The notes beneath the pieces were generated by a model. The model was not told the origin of the DNA and did no database searches. It saw only the letters and a list, made by a program, of their open reading frames with translations. Position numbers and translations under genes: made by a program. Shown here piece after piece: positions 12,801 through 23,618 of a stretch of 64,000 nt of DNA. Position 1 is the stretch's first letter. The number at the start of each line of letters is the position of its first letter. The DNA is from Volutella citrinella (lineage: Eukaryota > Ascomycota > Sordariomycetes > Hypocreales > Nectriaceae). Location of the stretch: contig JAWZSP010000005.1 of assembly GCA_034401135.1 (NCBI GenBank), positions 4,030,001 through 4,094,000 on the forward strand. Direction: 5' to 3'.

Positions 12801-13662
12801 CGGTTGACAGAGAAGGCTTGGGTTGGGCACATTTTCCGACACGAAACTGCACAGCGTTTTGGTCCGAAGGGAGGAGAAGAAATTCCGAAATCGATGGGTA
12901 ATCACCAGTAATTCGAATAAGCACAACGATGAATTCGGAGTTTCGAAGGTCCCATGCCTCCAAGGCTTCCTCTGGAATGTCAAGATTTGCGATGCGGACT
13001 GCAAGGGAGAAGACGCCCGAAGACCTGCTGACAAGGTCGGCCGACAATATCGAAACGAAGAACCCAGAGTCTCTCAATCCTCTCAAATCTCTTTTCAGTC
13101 GTCGCAGAGAATCTCGGTCCCCATATGTAGGCACGTCTTGTTGTTTTGCAGGAAGGGGATCTAGATCGATGTCGTATTCGTCATCACTGTCGGCGCTGTC
13201 ACCATCAAAGCCGGAGTCATTGCTGAGGTCAACATCAACATCCATCATATCGACGTTATCGGGGCATTCGGCATAGTTGGCAGTCAGGCTGATGGTGAGC
13301 CGCTCAGCAATGATCCTTACCACCTCCGAGACTACCCTGCCCTCAGTACTTGGGGCGAGATCCTGCAGGAGCTTGTCCAGATCACGCCCCACATGGTCTG
13401 AAGAGGTGAATATCAGGAAACCAGAATGTTTGGGGTAAGAATCAACATCTGCCACAGTTAGTTTATATTCTACCAAGCACTCTCGTGCTGGTTCGAGGAA
13501 CATACCAGTTGAGAGGGCTTGTATTTGAATAGGAGCTGAATCCTCGCCCGTGTATGTGAAGACAATTTCGCCTTCAGAGTCACCCTTCCTTATGTCGGAA
13601 ACATTCTCGCATGTTGTGGACTGTGCATCCTTCAGATCGAGGTTGAAATGTTTAAGGCCCAT
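9879..13662 (-). CDS. PARP-E2 fusion: ADP-ribosyltransferase plus UBE2Q-like ubiquitin-conjugating domain
   Basis: Exons on the minus strand are 11979..13662, 11165..11898 and 9879..11108, giving 1215 residues. Intron 1 is GTGAGT to GCTAAT...AACAG, and intron 2 is GTGAGT to CTAATC...AATAG. Both junctions keep frame and rebuild domain motifs. Residues 1-560 form a long N-terminal region with an acidic stretch (about 133-170) and a possible zinc knuckle (C425, C428, C444, C449). The PARP catalytic domain spans about 700-860, with the HGS box (H754) and HGVYFS (Y786). The third triad position, usually Glu before YIV, reads PHYVV (H839), so mono-ADP-ribosylation or loss of activity is more likely than chain synthesis. 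The E2 domain spans about 1030-1180, with candidate catalytic Cys1136 in GGAICSELL as in UBE2Q. PARP-E2 fusions are a known fungal architecture, but their substrates are unknown. Confidence 0.9.
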
Positions 13663-15474
13663 GATGACAACACATCAAGCAAAGATGAGGCCACAGGTGG
13701 AATCTGGCACAGCAGCGGCACACTTGGTTGTTGACTGATATCGCTCTCAGATGCGGCCTGGACAAGAATAAGAAGGCGAAGAAGGAGATGTACAAGGAAC
13801 TGCGGGAGATTGGTGCGTGTTTAGGGGCGTGCGGAACAATCCATGGGCTGGTGGATGGCGGGTAATATTTGTTTGCGGCCTCAGCGTCGAGAATAAGCGG
13901 ACAACGGAGCAGGCAAGGACCGCCAGAACACGATCCTAACAAAGGACGGGACTCAAGAGCGCGTCGTGGAGATGTAGGAAATAAAACCTGCTGATGCTTG
14001 GGCGAGGCTTAAGGTGTTTGGGCCGATGCAGCTGAAATGGAGCAGCGTGACGGGCATTTGAGCAGGTGAGTGATTGAGTGATTGAGTGTCGGTTGCAAGT
14101 TGCAAGGCAGCAGAGGCCAATGCCGGGCCAAGTTGGGCGCTGGCAGGGACGATGAGGCGAGGCGCGGGGCAGGCAAGGCTGGGCTGACTGCTGCCTGCCT
14201 CCCCGCAAGGTACATGCTGTAGATACGGGGGTACAGTGACCGAGATGACTGTGGCTGCCAGTGGTTCATCTGAGTCAACAACCGACGGGGCCGTGAATGA
14301 GTTGCACGCAGCGTTGGCATTTGGCTGGCAGTGGAAGCATTGCAAAAACTAATTCACAACCGGCCGGATGCTCTAAGTCAGGTAATTAGGTGCCTGCAAC
14401 TGTAACCTGGCCCGGTCGGAGGTAATTATGTGCCAAGCGCAGTTTGGCAGAAGCAAGTGGACAGGGGCCGCTGCGGCCTGCCAGAGAGAGCCGAGTACCA
14501 GAATAAGGGACGCATACCACAGCAGTGCATTCAATCAAGGGTCACTAAAGTACCTTAGGTTCTCAGACGGCATCCACGTAAAGTTGCACCGTCCTTGGTG
14601 GCTTCCTTTTTTGACTAAGGTATGGAGTATTCGACAGCCTTTCGTCTTGCTGTGGCGCTGTGGAGGGGTTAGACCCACTGGCGAACAAGGGATGATAGGA
14701 CCGTGATGAGTCTAGCATGAGGAACATGAAAGCATTGGATTCTTCTCCGGTAATCATTTCAGGTAGCAAATAGAGGACGGCTTCTACCGCTGCGTGCTGC
14801 CAAACTTGCTGCAGTATTGGGCCCCTCATTCCACCACGCAGCTCAATACCTTACTCTTAGTGACCCAGTGTTGGAATTCCATCTGCTGACAAGGAGCCCA
14901 GGCCAAGCCCCAGCGCCTTACCTCTCTGCATGCGCAAACAAACTGGGGCTCACAGAAAGTCAGGTACTTGTGTGTCAATTAGAAGCAGCTCCCAGTTTGA
15001 GCCTGTGGCCCAATACCAAGCACCAAATGGCAAGCATCTAAACTGCAGTTTTGCCATTTGATGAGCTAGGCGGGAACTAAAATAATTGTCCTCTGGCTCC
15101 CTATTTGGCGCTTGTCGACTGCATCAGGCATCGCGTCAGGTCCCATCTCGCAATGGGCGCCTCCACTCCACATGGGGATGGACCCACCAAGCCCCTTCCA
15201 TCGGGCTACGTACTTTCGGATAGGAGACGGAACCGACCAGTTCGCGCCCGCGCCGCGTAGCTTCTTTTCCTCGTGCACCCCATCGTCATCCACAGACTTG
15301 GCGCCAGTCCGCCCTTCTTTGGCCAATTTTGCGCCTTCTTTTGATAGCGATGCTGGTATTGTAGCTCTTGCGACTCTTCGTGATCCGCAGACCAATACCG
15401 TGAATACGTCTCATACGTGTCCGTCCATCGATCGATGCCACTCCTTTAATCGCCATCCCTAACCGACCGATATC
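13663..15474. other. Divergent promoter region without genes
   Basis: This is a 1.8-kb spacer between the starts of the PARP-E2 gene (minus) and the membrane protein (plus). I found no convincing coding frame, RNA gene or repeat in it. Confidence 0.5.
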
Positions 15475-17631
15475 ATGCCTCGAATAGTCCCCCGCCGAAT
15501 GGGCCTGCTGGTCATCGCACTGTTCGCTGTCGCCGCCTTCATCTTCATGACCATTCCCGGTGCGCCCGTCGCTATTCCCAAAGACGAGCACGGATCCGAT
15601 GCAAAGCCAAAGGGTGGGCTTGGTGCCAAACCGAATGAAGAACCTGAAGCCTCCATTCCGCCCACGAAGCCGCCAACGGGCAACGGCGGCGTTACCTTAT
15701 CCGTCGGCGGTGTCAAGGTCTCCCTCGGCGGTATCAAAGACTCCCTCTCTAAGAGCTCGTGGAACCCATGGCGCCAGCCCTCCCACCCGCCGCCGCGACA
15801 GAACCATAGCAGCTACAAGGGAACGTCATGGTGGGCCGACTGGAAATGGCTGTCCACGCCCTTCTCCAGCGACCTTACTCTGGACGAGGATCGAGCACTC
15901 CTCCCTCCAGTCCCCGAGCGCCCGCCCATCTACTGCTACTACGACGCCACGCTTAAGAAGACGGCATCGGAGAAAGATGCGGAGAGCAACCTGCTGCTGA
16001 CATGGCGCCGCGCTTGGTGGGCACAAGGCTTCCGTCCAGTGATTCTCAGTGCTTCCGAGGCCACCAACAACCCCAAGTACGACGAGCTAATGCGCATGGA
16101 AGTCAACGAGCATCTCAAACGCGACATCATGAAGTGGCTGGCTTGGGATTCTATGGGTGGTGGCCTCATGGCCCACTGGACTCTGTTTCCCATGGGTCCT
16201 TACGAGGATCCGCTGCTGGTCTACCTTCGTCGGGGCGAGTATCCCGCCTTGACCAAGTGGAAGGGCTTCGAAAATTCGATTCTTGCTGGACAAGAAGCCG
16301 AAGTCGGCGCTGCCATCCGAAAGTTGCTGGATGATTCAAAAACGCTCACGACTGCCACTCGTGTTGTGGATGGCATCAAGGATATGATTTCGGAGGACGA
16401 CAAGGCGTCGTCTTTGGCCGACTACAGTAACGACATCCTCAACAAGAAGTATTCCGAGGTTCAGAATATCATCGACAACGAAAAGCCCAAGGGCCTCCAA
16501 GCCCTGGATAAGCTCATCAACGCTCACTTACATATTTCCTGGCAACACAGCTTCCCCGATGGTATCAACGTCCTGAAGCCGAGGCCCGATCATATGACAC
16601 AAATGGTTGAGCCGGCATTTAAACTGGCCAAGTCGCTTGCTCTGTGCCCCGACAGCCCGATCGACTCTACCTGCCCGCCCAACCTCTCGTGCAAACCCTG
16701 CAAAGCGGGTACCGAGGCGATGAAGGTCATTGAGTCCTCCCAGTACAAGAACTCGACCAAGTTGTTTACAATGGGCACCGTCCCGCACCCCTGGACCTTC
16801 GCCTCGCTGAGCAAACTCAAGGACAATCTCTCCGTGTATTGGATTCGACGCAAATCGATGCGCGATCCCTGGCTCAGCGAAATCACCAAGGATTTGTTGG
16901 GCGAAAACGTATCTGGAAATCTTCGCATTCTCCGCTTCAAGGAAGCAGTGGCAGGCGAGTTCGCTACGGCATACGGCTTGTGGCTGGTCCCTGAAGGTGC
17001 TGTTCCTGACGATCTGCATTGGCGATTCGGGTTTCCCCTCCCCAACCTCCCGGACCAGAAGAACGCAGAAACGCCGATTGAGCAGTTGGAGGAGGACACC
17101 AAGGATTCCGAAAAGAAGGAGGATGCCAAGGACAACGGCTCGAAAAAGGACGCCAAGGACGGCAATTCGAAGACTGAAGGGGGAAAGAGCGAAAAGGGGA
17201 AGAGGGCCGAGTCAGGCTCAGTATCCCGCGAGATCGTTCACCTGATGGCGAGGGGTGAAGCCAAAACTAACCAAGAACCTGAGGATATGGACCACGACCA
17301 CGACGACGACTTTGACATCACCCTTGAGCCCGAGGAGAAGCTGCCGGAGATGACTCCGGAAGAGAGTGCTCTTAAGGAGCGCGCTCTACTCGAATCCGCT
17401 CGACTCATCGTGGGGTCAAAGAAGATGACACCTGAAACTCGCACCAAGGCGTCTCTCGAGGCTTGGAATATGGCAGACACTGAAGCATGGAAATTTGCTC
17501 GCGCTTTCCTTGCCCGTCGCGTCTTGGAACGAAAGGAATGGGAGAAGGAAGAGTCAAAGTATAGCAGAGGCGCCGGTTCGGAGAAGGGCCGCACCAGATG
17601 GAATCGTTTCCAGGACGTCAAGGAGAAGTAG
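15475..17631 (+). CDS. Large type II membrane protein, glycosyltransferase-like (function unknown)
   Basis: Single exon, 718 residues. A basic N terminus (MPRIVPRR) followed by one hydrophobic helix (about 9-27) predicts a Golgi/ER signal anchor with a luminal body. A Pro/Gly-rich stem (about 30-115) leads to a folded region from about 150. Within it, LTWRRAWWAQGFRPVIL (175-191) and HLKRDIMKWLAWDSMGGG (213-230) resemble the layout of DXD sugar-binding glycosyltransferases, where an R...L...GG helix precedes the DXD. Here no DXD follows; the sequence runs LMAHWTLFPMG. A Cys group (CPPNLSCKPC) lies mid-protein. The segment from about 540 to 650 is very rich in Lys, Glu and Asp. I do not recognise a named family, and the glycosyltransferase idea is inference from arrangement only. 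Confidence 0.75.
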   Translation: MPRIVPRRMGLLVIALFAVAAFIFMTIPGAPVAIPKDEHGSDAKPKGGLGAKPNEEPEASIPPTKPPTGNGGVTLSVGGVKVSLGGIKDSLSKSSWNPWRQPSHPPPRQNHSSYKGTSWWADWKWLSTPFSSDLTLDEDRALLPPVPERPPIYCYYDATLKKTASEKDAESNLLLTWRRAWWAQGFRPVILSASEATNNPKYDELMRMEVNEHLKRDIMKWLAWDSMGGGLMAHWTLFPMGPYEDPLLVYLRRGEYPALTKWKGFENSILAGQEAEVGAAIRKLLDDSKTLTTATRVVDGIKDMISEDDKASSLADYSNDILNKKYSEVQNIIDNEKPKGLQALDKLINAHLHISWQHSFPDGINVLKPRPDHMTQMVEPAFKLAKSLALCPDSPIDSTCPPNLSCKPCKAGTEAMKVIESSQYKNSTKLFTMGTVPHPWTFASLSKLKDNLSVYWIRRKSMRDPWLSEITKDLLGENVSGNLRILRFKEAVAGEFATAYGLWLVPEGAVPDDLHWRFGFPLPNLPDQKNAETPIEQLEEDTKDSEKKEDAKDNGSKKDAKDGNSKTEGGKSEKGKRAESGSVSREIVHLMARGEAKTNQEPEDMDHDHDDDFDITLEPEEKLPEMTPEESALKERALLESARLIVGSKKMTPETRTKASLEAWNMADTEAWKFARAFLARRVLERKEWEKEESKYSRGAGSEKGRTRWNRFQDVKEK

Positions 17632-18126
17632 GATGGCCATCGAATGGGAGTACGGCTGCCCAGAGAGGTAGGCCTGTACGACTATGTACTATCAAAATTG
17701 TGAGATGTATTAAGCGCCAGTTTTAGGTGCAAATGTATCTCATAGGTCAGACCGGGACGGCGTTTGGGACTGGGATGAATGTGTATACCACGATGCACGT
17801 ATTGGGCGATCAACGGTGGCCAGGTCAAGTTGGTGTTTCTTCAACTGATTTTTTATTTCATAGCAAGGAGGAGCAAGTAGTACCATAATAGTACGTGAAC
17901 AACAACAAACACAGCAGCTCATACTTTCATCGTCATCAAATCACGAGTCCAACGAGCGGCCGCCCGGTTTTTTGTATATTGCCCGAGCCAGATAAAAGGG
18001 AAGCAGCAGAGTGCCGAAGAGAAATGGGGATGCTATCTATGGCAAGTACTGCGGGTTTCCATGAGCGCGCGAAGTTGGGGACAACAGGTCGCGGGCTATA
18101 GAATTCTCCGGCAGCACTTTTGAGAC
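17632..18126. other. Convergent 3' spacer
   Basis: About 0.5 kb separate the two stop codons. AT-rich 3'-end sequence is all I see here. Confidence 0.5.
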
Positions 18127-19066
18127 TCAAGCGCAGATGGTATCGCCGCTCATCTCGCCGCTCAACTCTCGCGAGGTCGGGCCACGGTGCTCGACGCCGT
18201 TGCCGTTGGTAGGGGCGCACTTGATGGCGGTCGGGAGAGCATGGCTCTTACCGTTGAGGGCGCCGCCGTCGTGGCCGCCCTTGTCGTTGGCGTAGGCACG
18301 CAGGGCGCTGCGAGCGGCTTCAACGACCTTCTCTGCGTGGACGAGGGCGTCGCGCAGGGCCTGGGCCATGGGGTCGTTGGTGGAGAGGGCGGCCTCTTGG
18401 CGAGCGCGGCGCTGCTCATCGCGGAGCTGGATGATGTGGCCGTTGAGCCAGATGCCCTCGAGCTGGGCCTCGGTCATGTCACGGGCGCCGGCGATGCGGC
18501 CGCGGCACGTGGGCTTGCCGCAGAGGCAGTCGAAGGGCTGGGACATGTGCCACTCGGTGGAGGGATAGAAGAACTGCGTCGAGGGTTCGTCAGCTTGCGT
18601 TTGATGGCGGGTTCCTCGCACATGGTGGACCAACAGTGAGTTCATCGCCGGGCTCGAGGCCCTTGGCACCAACTAGAACATTCAGGTTGCCTACATCGAA
18701 GATCTACGTCATGAAGTGTTAACGAGGCTTGGTTCTCCATGTCCGGGGGGGCCTTATGAGGGTGGGTGTATTCTCGCCCGTCGGGTCAAGGCGAGACTTG
18801 GCACTAACGAGAGAGGGTTCGCAGGAATGGTTGATGTAGAGCAAGTCGCTGTTGAGGTTGAGGTGGGCATTGGGGCCCATCTGGACGGTAGCGTACGTCG
18901 GCTCGGTGGCCGGGGTGCACGGCGGGAAGGACATCTTTGCGAAGACGGAGAAGGGCGGCAGGGAGACGCGCGACAGCGACTTGGAGGTGTACTCGGCCTC
19001 GTTGATGATGACCTCCTGGACATCGGGGTGGGAGGGCTGGGCCCAGTGGGGGACGACAGGAGCCAT
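18127..19066 (-). CDS. Minimal SET/post-SET domain protein
   Basis: Exons on the minus strand are 18809..19066, 18635..18703 and 18127..18573, giving 257 residues. Introns are GTTAGT to GACGTAG and GTTGGT to GACGCAG, both in phase 0. Splicing rebuilds the SET core: YINHSCEPSL (77-86, the NHSC box of the methyl-donor site), GDELTFFY (105-112) and the post-SET cysteines CLCGKPTC (125-132). The N-terminal part of a normal SET domain is shortened, so this is a compact fungal form. The rest is a helical, Ala/Arg-rich tail (about 140-215) that may form a coiled coil. SET proteins methylate lysine in histones or other proteins; the substrate here is unknown. The GTTGGT donor is unusual, so intron 2 is the less certain one. 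Confidence 0.82.
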
Positions 19067-22000
19067 GACAGCGTCAAGAGGATCGATGGAATGAGAAGAA
19101 GCTTTTGTGTGAAGACGGGTATCAAGAACAAGAGAATTCTAATTGAGAACAGAAGGGATTGGGTATCGAGATCGAAGTCCTGTGAGCTGGAGAGGAGAGA
19201 GGAATGGGGCCGAGTTGGGTGGGATATTTTGTGATTTGCGTTGGGGTGCCAGGACATGGTATTATACTTCTCATGGATTGCCAACCTCGGAGCCCGCAGC
19301 AGTGCCAGCTGCCAACCAAGGCTCTCGCTCCCACTCGGACGCACGCCAATGGCTGCGTCGCATGAGGTACGTAACGCCGATGGGTAACATGAGGCGACGC
19401 TGCCGCCTCCGCAGCGCCGAGCGCATCTGCCTCAGCTAGCTTGCCTGTGACGACTCGGATGCAGTCGACCCCTCGGGCGGCCCTGGCGGCGGGCAGATTC
19501 CGGCCGGGTCATGGCTTCATGGCTTCATGGCGGGGTACCTTTTTTCTCCAGTGCGCTGGACAGATGGCGGGGCGAGCAGCGCGAGGGGCCACCCACGCCG
19601 CGCATATAAGGCGCTGTAGGTCACCCGGGCTGCCGGCGATGCGGCCAGGGATGGCACGCTCCCCCTCCACCGCGCAGGGCAGCAGGAGACATCCAGTCTG
19701 GAGCTCCTGGCGCCCGGCCAGTGGGTCCCGTCTCGATCGGCAACTGCTGGTAGCAGGTACCGATGACGATGGAGACCAACCGGCCAGTGGGTGCGAAGGT
19801 CTGGTGTCAACACGGACTGTTTAAGTGAAAGGGTTGGTGGTAGCACCCAATAGATCCGTCCTACACTACCACGGACCATCCATCAGATGTCTGGCATCCC
19901 GGCGCTGAGTGAGAGACAGATCTGGCAAAATATCGACCAACTTTGCCCGCTTGTCTCTCCTCCTGCCTCCGCCCAAGCCGAATGCCCTCAGGCCAAACAC
20001 TTCCGCGGCCAAGACCGGGGCGCGCGGGGTGTTTGTCCTTGGTGGGGGCGTCGCCGGCTTTTCCCACCCTTGGGCCGAGGCAGACGTACCTACGTCCATC
20101 GCATCAAACGAGATTCACGGCCCATTCGCACAAGCGTAATTCACCACCAGTTTTCTGGTTCGAAGTACTCGTTTTCCATGCCATATGTGCATCGTGTCCC
20201 TGTCGCATGCCCAATCACTGCTCGCCTGCGAGTTACCATTGCAGATGCAACAGCAGAGCTTCCTCCAGCTCCAACATTCAACAACCTACCTAGGCCGCGG
20301 CAGCTCGGCCATTGTAATAGCCGTTGCGCCTGGCGCGCTTCGGATAGGATGGGACAGGCTGGGAGTGCATTGGTGCCCCCGGTCTCCTGTCCCACCTCGT
20401 CGTGCAATCTTTCATATGCCAGCCCCCCATTCACACACACAAGCACAATGACAGCAGATGCGACAATTTTCCTCTCTGCCCGTCATCAGCCCCATTCTCT
20501 GGTCGGATGTCTCCCTCTGGAAGTCCCGCTCATGCCAAGCGGCCTGGACAGTCCTGCGTCTGCAGCAGACGCCTGACCAATGATCCCCCTCAGCCACCCT
20601 CCCAAGTCGGAGGCTACCCTCCATCAAACGCCGTCGTAGCAACCACTCCGCCGATATGCTACGACGACGGCTACAGGTACATTGTGAGCTGCATATTCCA
20701 TCCCACGCCGCCATGCTACACTACCCCAGACAGTTCGAAAGCCGCCCCTCCGTCTTCCAGCTTGGCCCCTGTTAGCCTCGTTCTCTCCCCTTGGATCCCC
20801 ACACTGGCTGCCGGCCCCCGGGGGGAGAGCAGCAAACGACAATACAGCCCCGATGCTGAGATCTGAATGGCCGTGTAGCAAGTAGATCCATGACCCCCTG
20901 TAGCAGATGTCCAATTGCTGGCGTCGGAGAGAAGAAAAAGAATGCCCCAGTCAGGTGAAACTGGAAGCCCATGTCGTGTCTGCTGCAACGTCTCCGCCCC
21001 CCGCGATTTTCATGCACGTCGTAGGGCATGTTCCGTGACTACTGCCAATGACCTCTCGACAAGAAGCCGGCCATCATTCTGCTGCGTTTTTGCTCTGCTC
21101 TACTCGGGCTGGCGTCCATTTCGCTCCGGTTCGATCCGGCACCTCAGGGCTCAGAGTCGTGGCCGTCTCGGCTTAACAGGAGCTCGACCGGATAGCCGTT
21201 TGCCTGGGCACGAGACACCGTCCTGCATCATGCACGTCGTAAGCCTCACGCTGGCCTGGCCATCAGCATCCTCTTAGGGCCGTCTACGATTGGTAGGCTC
21301 GAAAAGGCGGGATCGTGAAGCAGGAAACAGAAGCATGTGCAAGGACGCTGGGTAGAAGGGTCGCCATTCGCGGCAAAAATGGAAAATAAAACAGCAGCAG
21401 CATGAAGCGGCGGTCCTTTTCTACGTTTCCTCAGCTTGGTTTGCTCGTGGTATGCGTGAAATGTCGCTGTGGCTCGGAGTGTCGGGGCTAGGGGTGCACA
21501 GGGGGAGGCGTCGCCATCTGGAGAATACACGTTTTTTACGATGCGCAGCGCACGCCACATAGAAATAAATAAATGAGACGCCTAAAACATGGTCCTCTGC
21601 TCAACGGATCTTTTCATATAAGTATCGTCAGCTCATAATGCCGTGGTCGTGGGTGAAAGCCGGTGATGCCCTATCGCCAACTGCACATCCGCCGTAGGTA
21701 CATCCGCATTATGCCACCTCCCGTCGCCACAAACACTTGCCACACAGGTGGCATCACGGGAAAAGGATCTATTCTGACCTTTGACAATAGGCATACGATG
21801 GCTGTCCCAATTTCTCCTTTGGAGAACTCCCTTGTGGGGTGTGTAGCCATACTCGTTGCTGGCTGTCCAGCACGCACGCACCGATCGAGACCAATTCTCA
21901 CGACCGCGTGACCATTCTGGCCTCATTTCACGCGCTCAAAATACGCCAGTAAGTGAATATGTGCTCTCGATATGCGCATACCGGCCTGCTCGGCTTCCAT

Positions 22001-23004
22001 GACCTTCGATATGAAATAAGGGGGCTTGTCGCCAGTGTACCGTTCGTCTCCGTCGGTGGCCTTGCTCCGAAGCGAGTCTGATATGGAACTAATGAACTTT
22101 GGAATCATGAGCATCTACTTTTAATACTCCTAGTACGGTGCCATGTCTCGATATCTTCTTCTGTGGAGTTATAGGGGTGGCGGCGCTGGCGGACGAGGGC
22201 GACCAGCGCTGGCCACTGCCCAGCAACTAGACACGACAGGCACCAAAGACGCCTGTGAGTCACGAATTAAGGACGCAGTGCCTTGGAGGGCGTCTGTAAG
22301 TAACTCTCTCCGGGATTTATTTCACAATTGTCTGACTTGTACTGCCATTCCGTCGCTCTTGGTCCCAACCCCTGAACGGTACCCCCGTCACGATCCGCCG
22401 AAGATGAGTCGCCAGCGACGAGCAACACGCGAAGACTGAAATACATGATGTATCTGAATGCATCGCGTTATTCACTAATCGCGGTAGACTCGGTTTGAGG
22501 GTTTAAAAACCCTTCCTCGCATCCAACGCGAAAAAGTTCTCAACACAAACACCATCACCACCACCCACCGCGATCACCAACAGGTCGCGACGCCGCATCC
22601 CCCACCGATACCCGCTAGAAATTATCTGGTAACACTCTCTCACATCATACTTCTTCATTTTACCTGTTAATTCTCCTTCTTTGGAACTGTTTGCGGCCTC
22701 TGACGCGAAATTTGCACTCCTGCACCAGCCAAAGCAGACCCTGCCAGCACTCAACTCCAAGGGAGGCATCACAACAACACACTTTTACCGCCTCTCCCCA
22801 TCTCCAAACAGTTCATTAACCACCTTGCTACATTTATCATTACTTGCTATCTATTTTCCACAGCTGTTTGTTCTCTTTCCTTTGTCCTGGTCAGCCTCGC
22901 TCTCGAGCTCTCCTCGCCGGGCACCACCTGGCGAAGGAGCCCAGTGTCAGCACAGCTGCCACTTCCTACTCGGACGCGGTTACAGACTCGCTCCTTCCAT
23001 TAAT
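19067..23004. other. 3.9-kb gene-poor region
   Basis: No frame here combines length, a start and a recognisable domain. A short direct repeat of catggctt units sits near 19511-19530. The last 0.5 kb or so is pyrimidine-rich and is probably the promoter of the downstream 987-residue gene. I see no transposon, tRNA or CRISPR. Confidence 0.45.
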
Positions 23005-23460
23005 GTGAGTATCACCCCCTTCCCACCGGCAATTACCCTCGCCATCGAGTGAGACTCAACAAATACTAACTCGGCTGGCTCCAGAATCTCTGATTGCTTC
23101 ATCGACTTTTTCATCGTCCCTCAGTGCATCACACTGCTCTACGTCTTGGCCATTTGTCGTCTGCACTCTCTTCAATCACTTCCTACTTGAGTCTGCTGTT
23201 CAATAGCGCACCTCACTCTTTTCAGCCAATACGCCGTATAGGAGCCGCTTGCGCTGGGTCTTGTATGCATACTGGCCAGCCGTTGATTGCTGTCACTGGA
23301 ATCTTTGGGTAAGTCTCACCTTTCCTTCACCTTCGCCTTTGCCTGCCCCCTTTGCACATAATGCACGACCCAATGCAAGCCAGCAAATGTTTGCATTAAA
23401 ATTTATGGCCGGCAACCAAGCTCGTCTTTGCCCTAATCCTGCCATCGCGTTGTGCGTGAG
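23005..23460 (+). other. Predicted 5'-leader introns of the proline-rich protein gene
   Basis: Two good intron signatures precede the ATG at 23619. The first is 23005..23084 (GTGAGT, ACTAAC, CTCCAG). The second is 23309..23460 (GTAAGT, CTAAT, GTGAG). If both are used, an ATG at 23265 opens an upstream frame that overlaps the main start and ends at 23818, which would hold translation down. The frame of the main protein has a stop at 23457, and no in-frame acceptor was found after it, so the leader probably adds no residues. Confidence 0.4.
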
Positions 23461-23618
23461 TGACGGACTCCTTCGCTCACCCTTGGACCTCTCACCCCGA
23501 CTTGGATTTTTATCGCCTCAACACCCCACTCCTTCAAGATCGACCAAAAGAGCCTCTGCTACGACTGGCCCTCCTATTATCCGACGGCTCTGCACTGCCA
23601 TCGACTCGATTCTTCGAA

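Noticed and set aside
21115..21145. GGTTCGATCC, resembling a tRNA T-arm (B box)
   Set aside because: The flanking bases do not form a 5-bp T stem and no A box or acceptor stem is found nearby.
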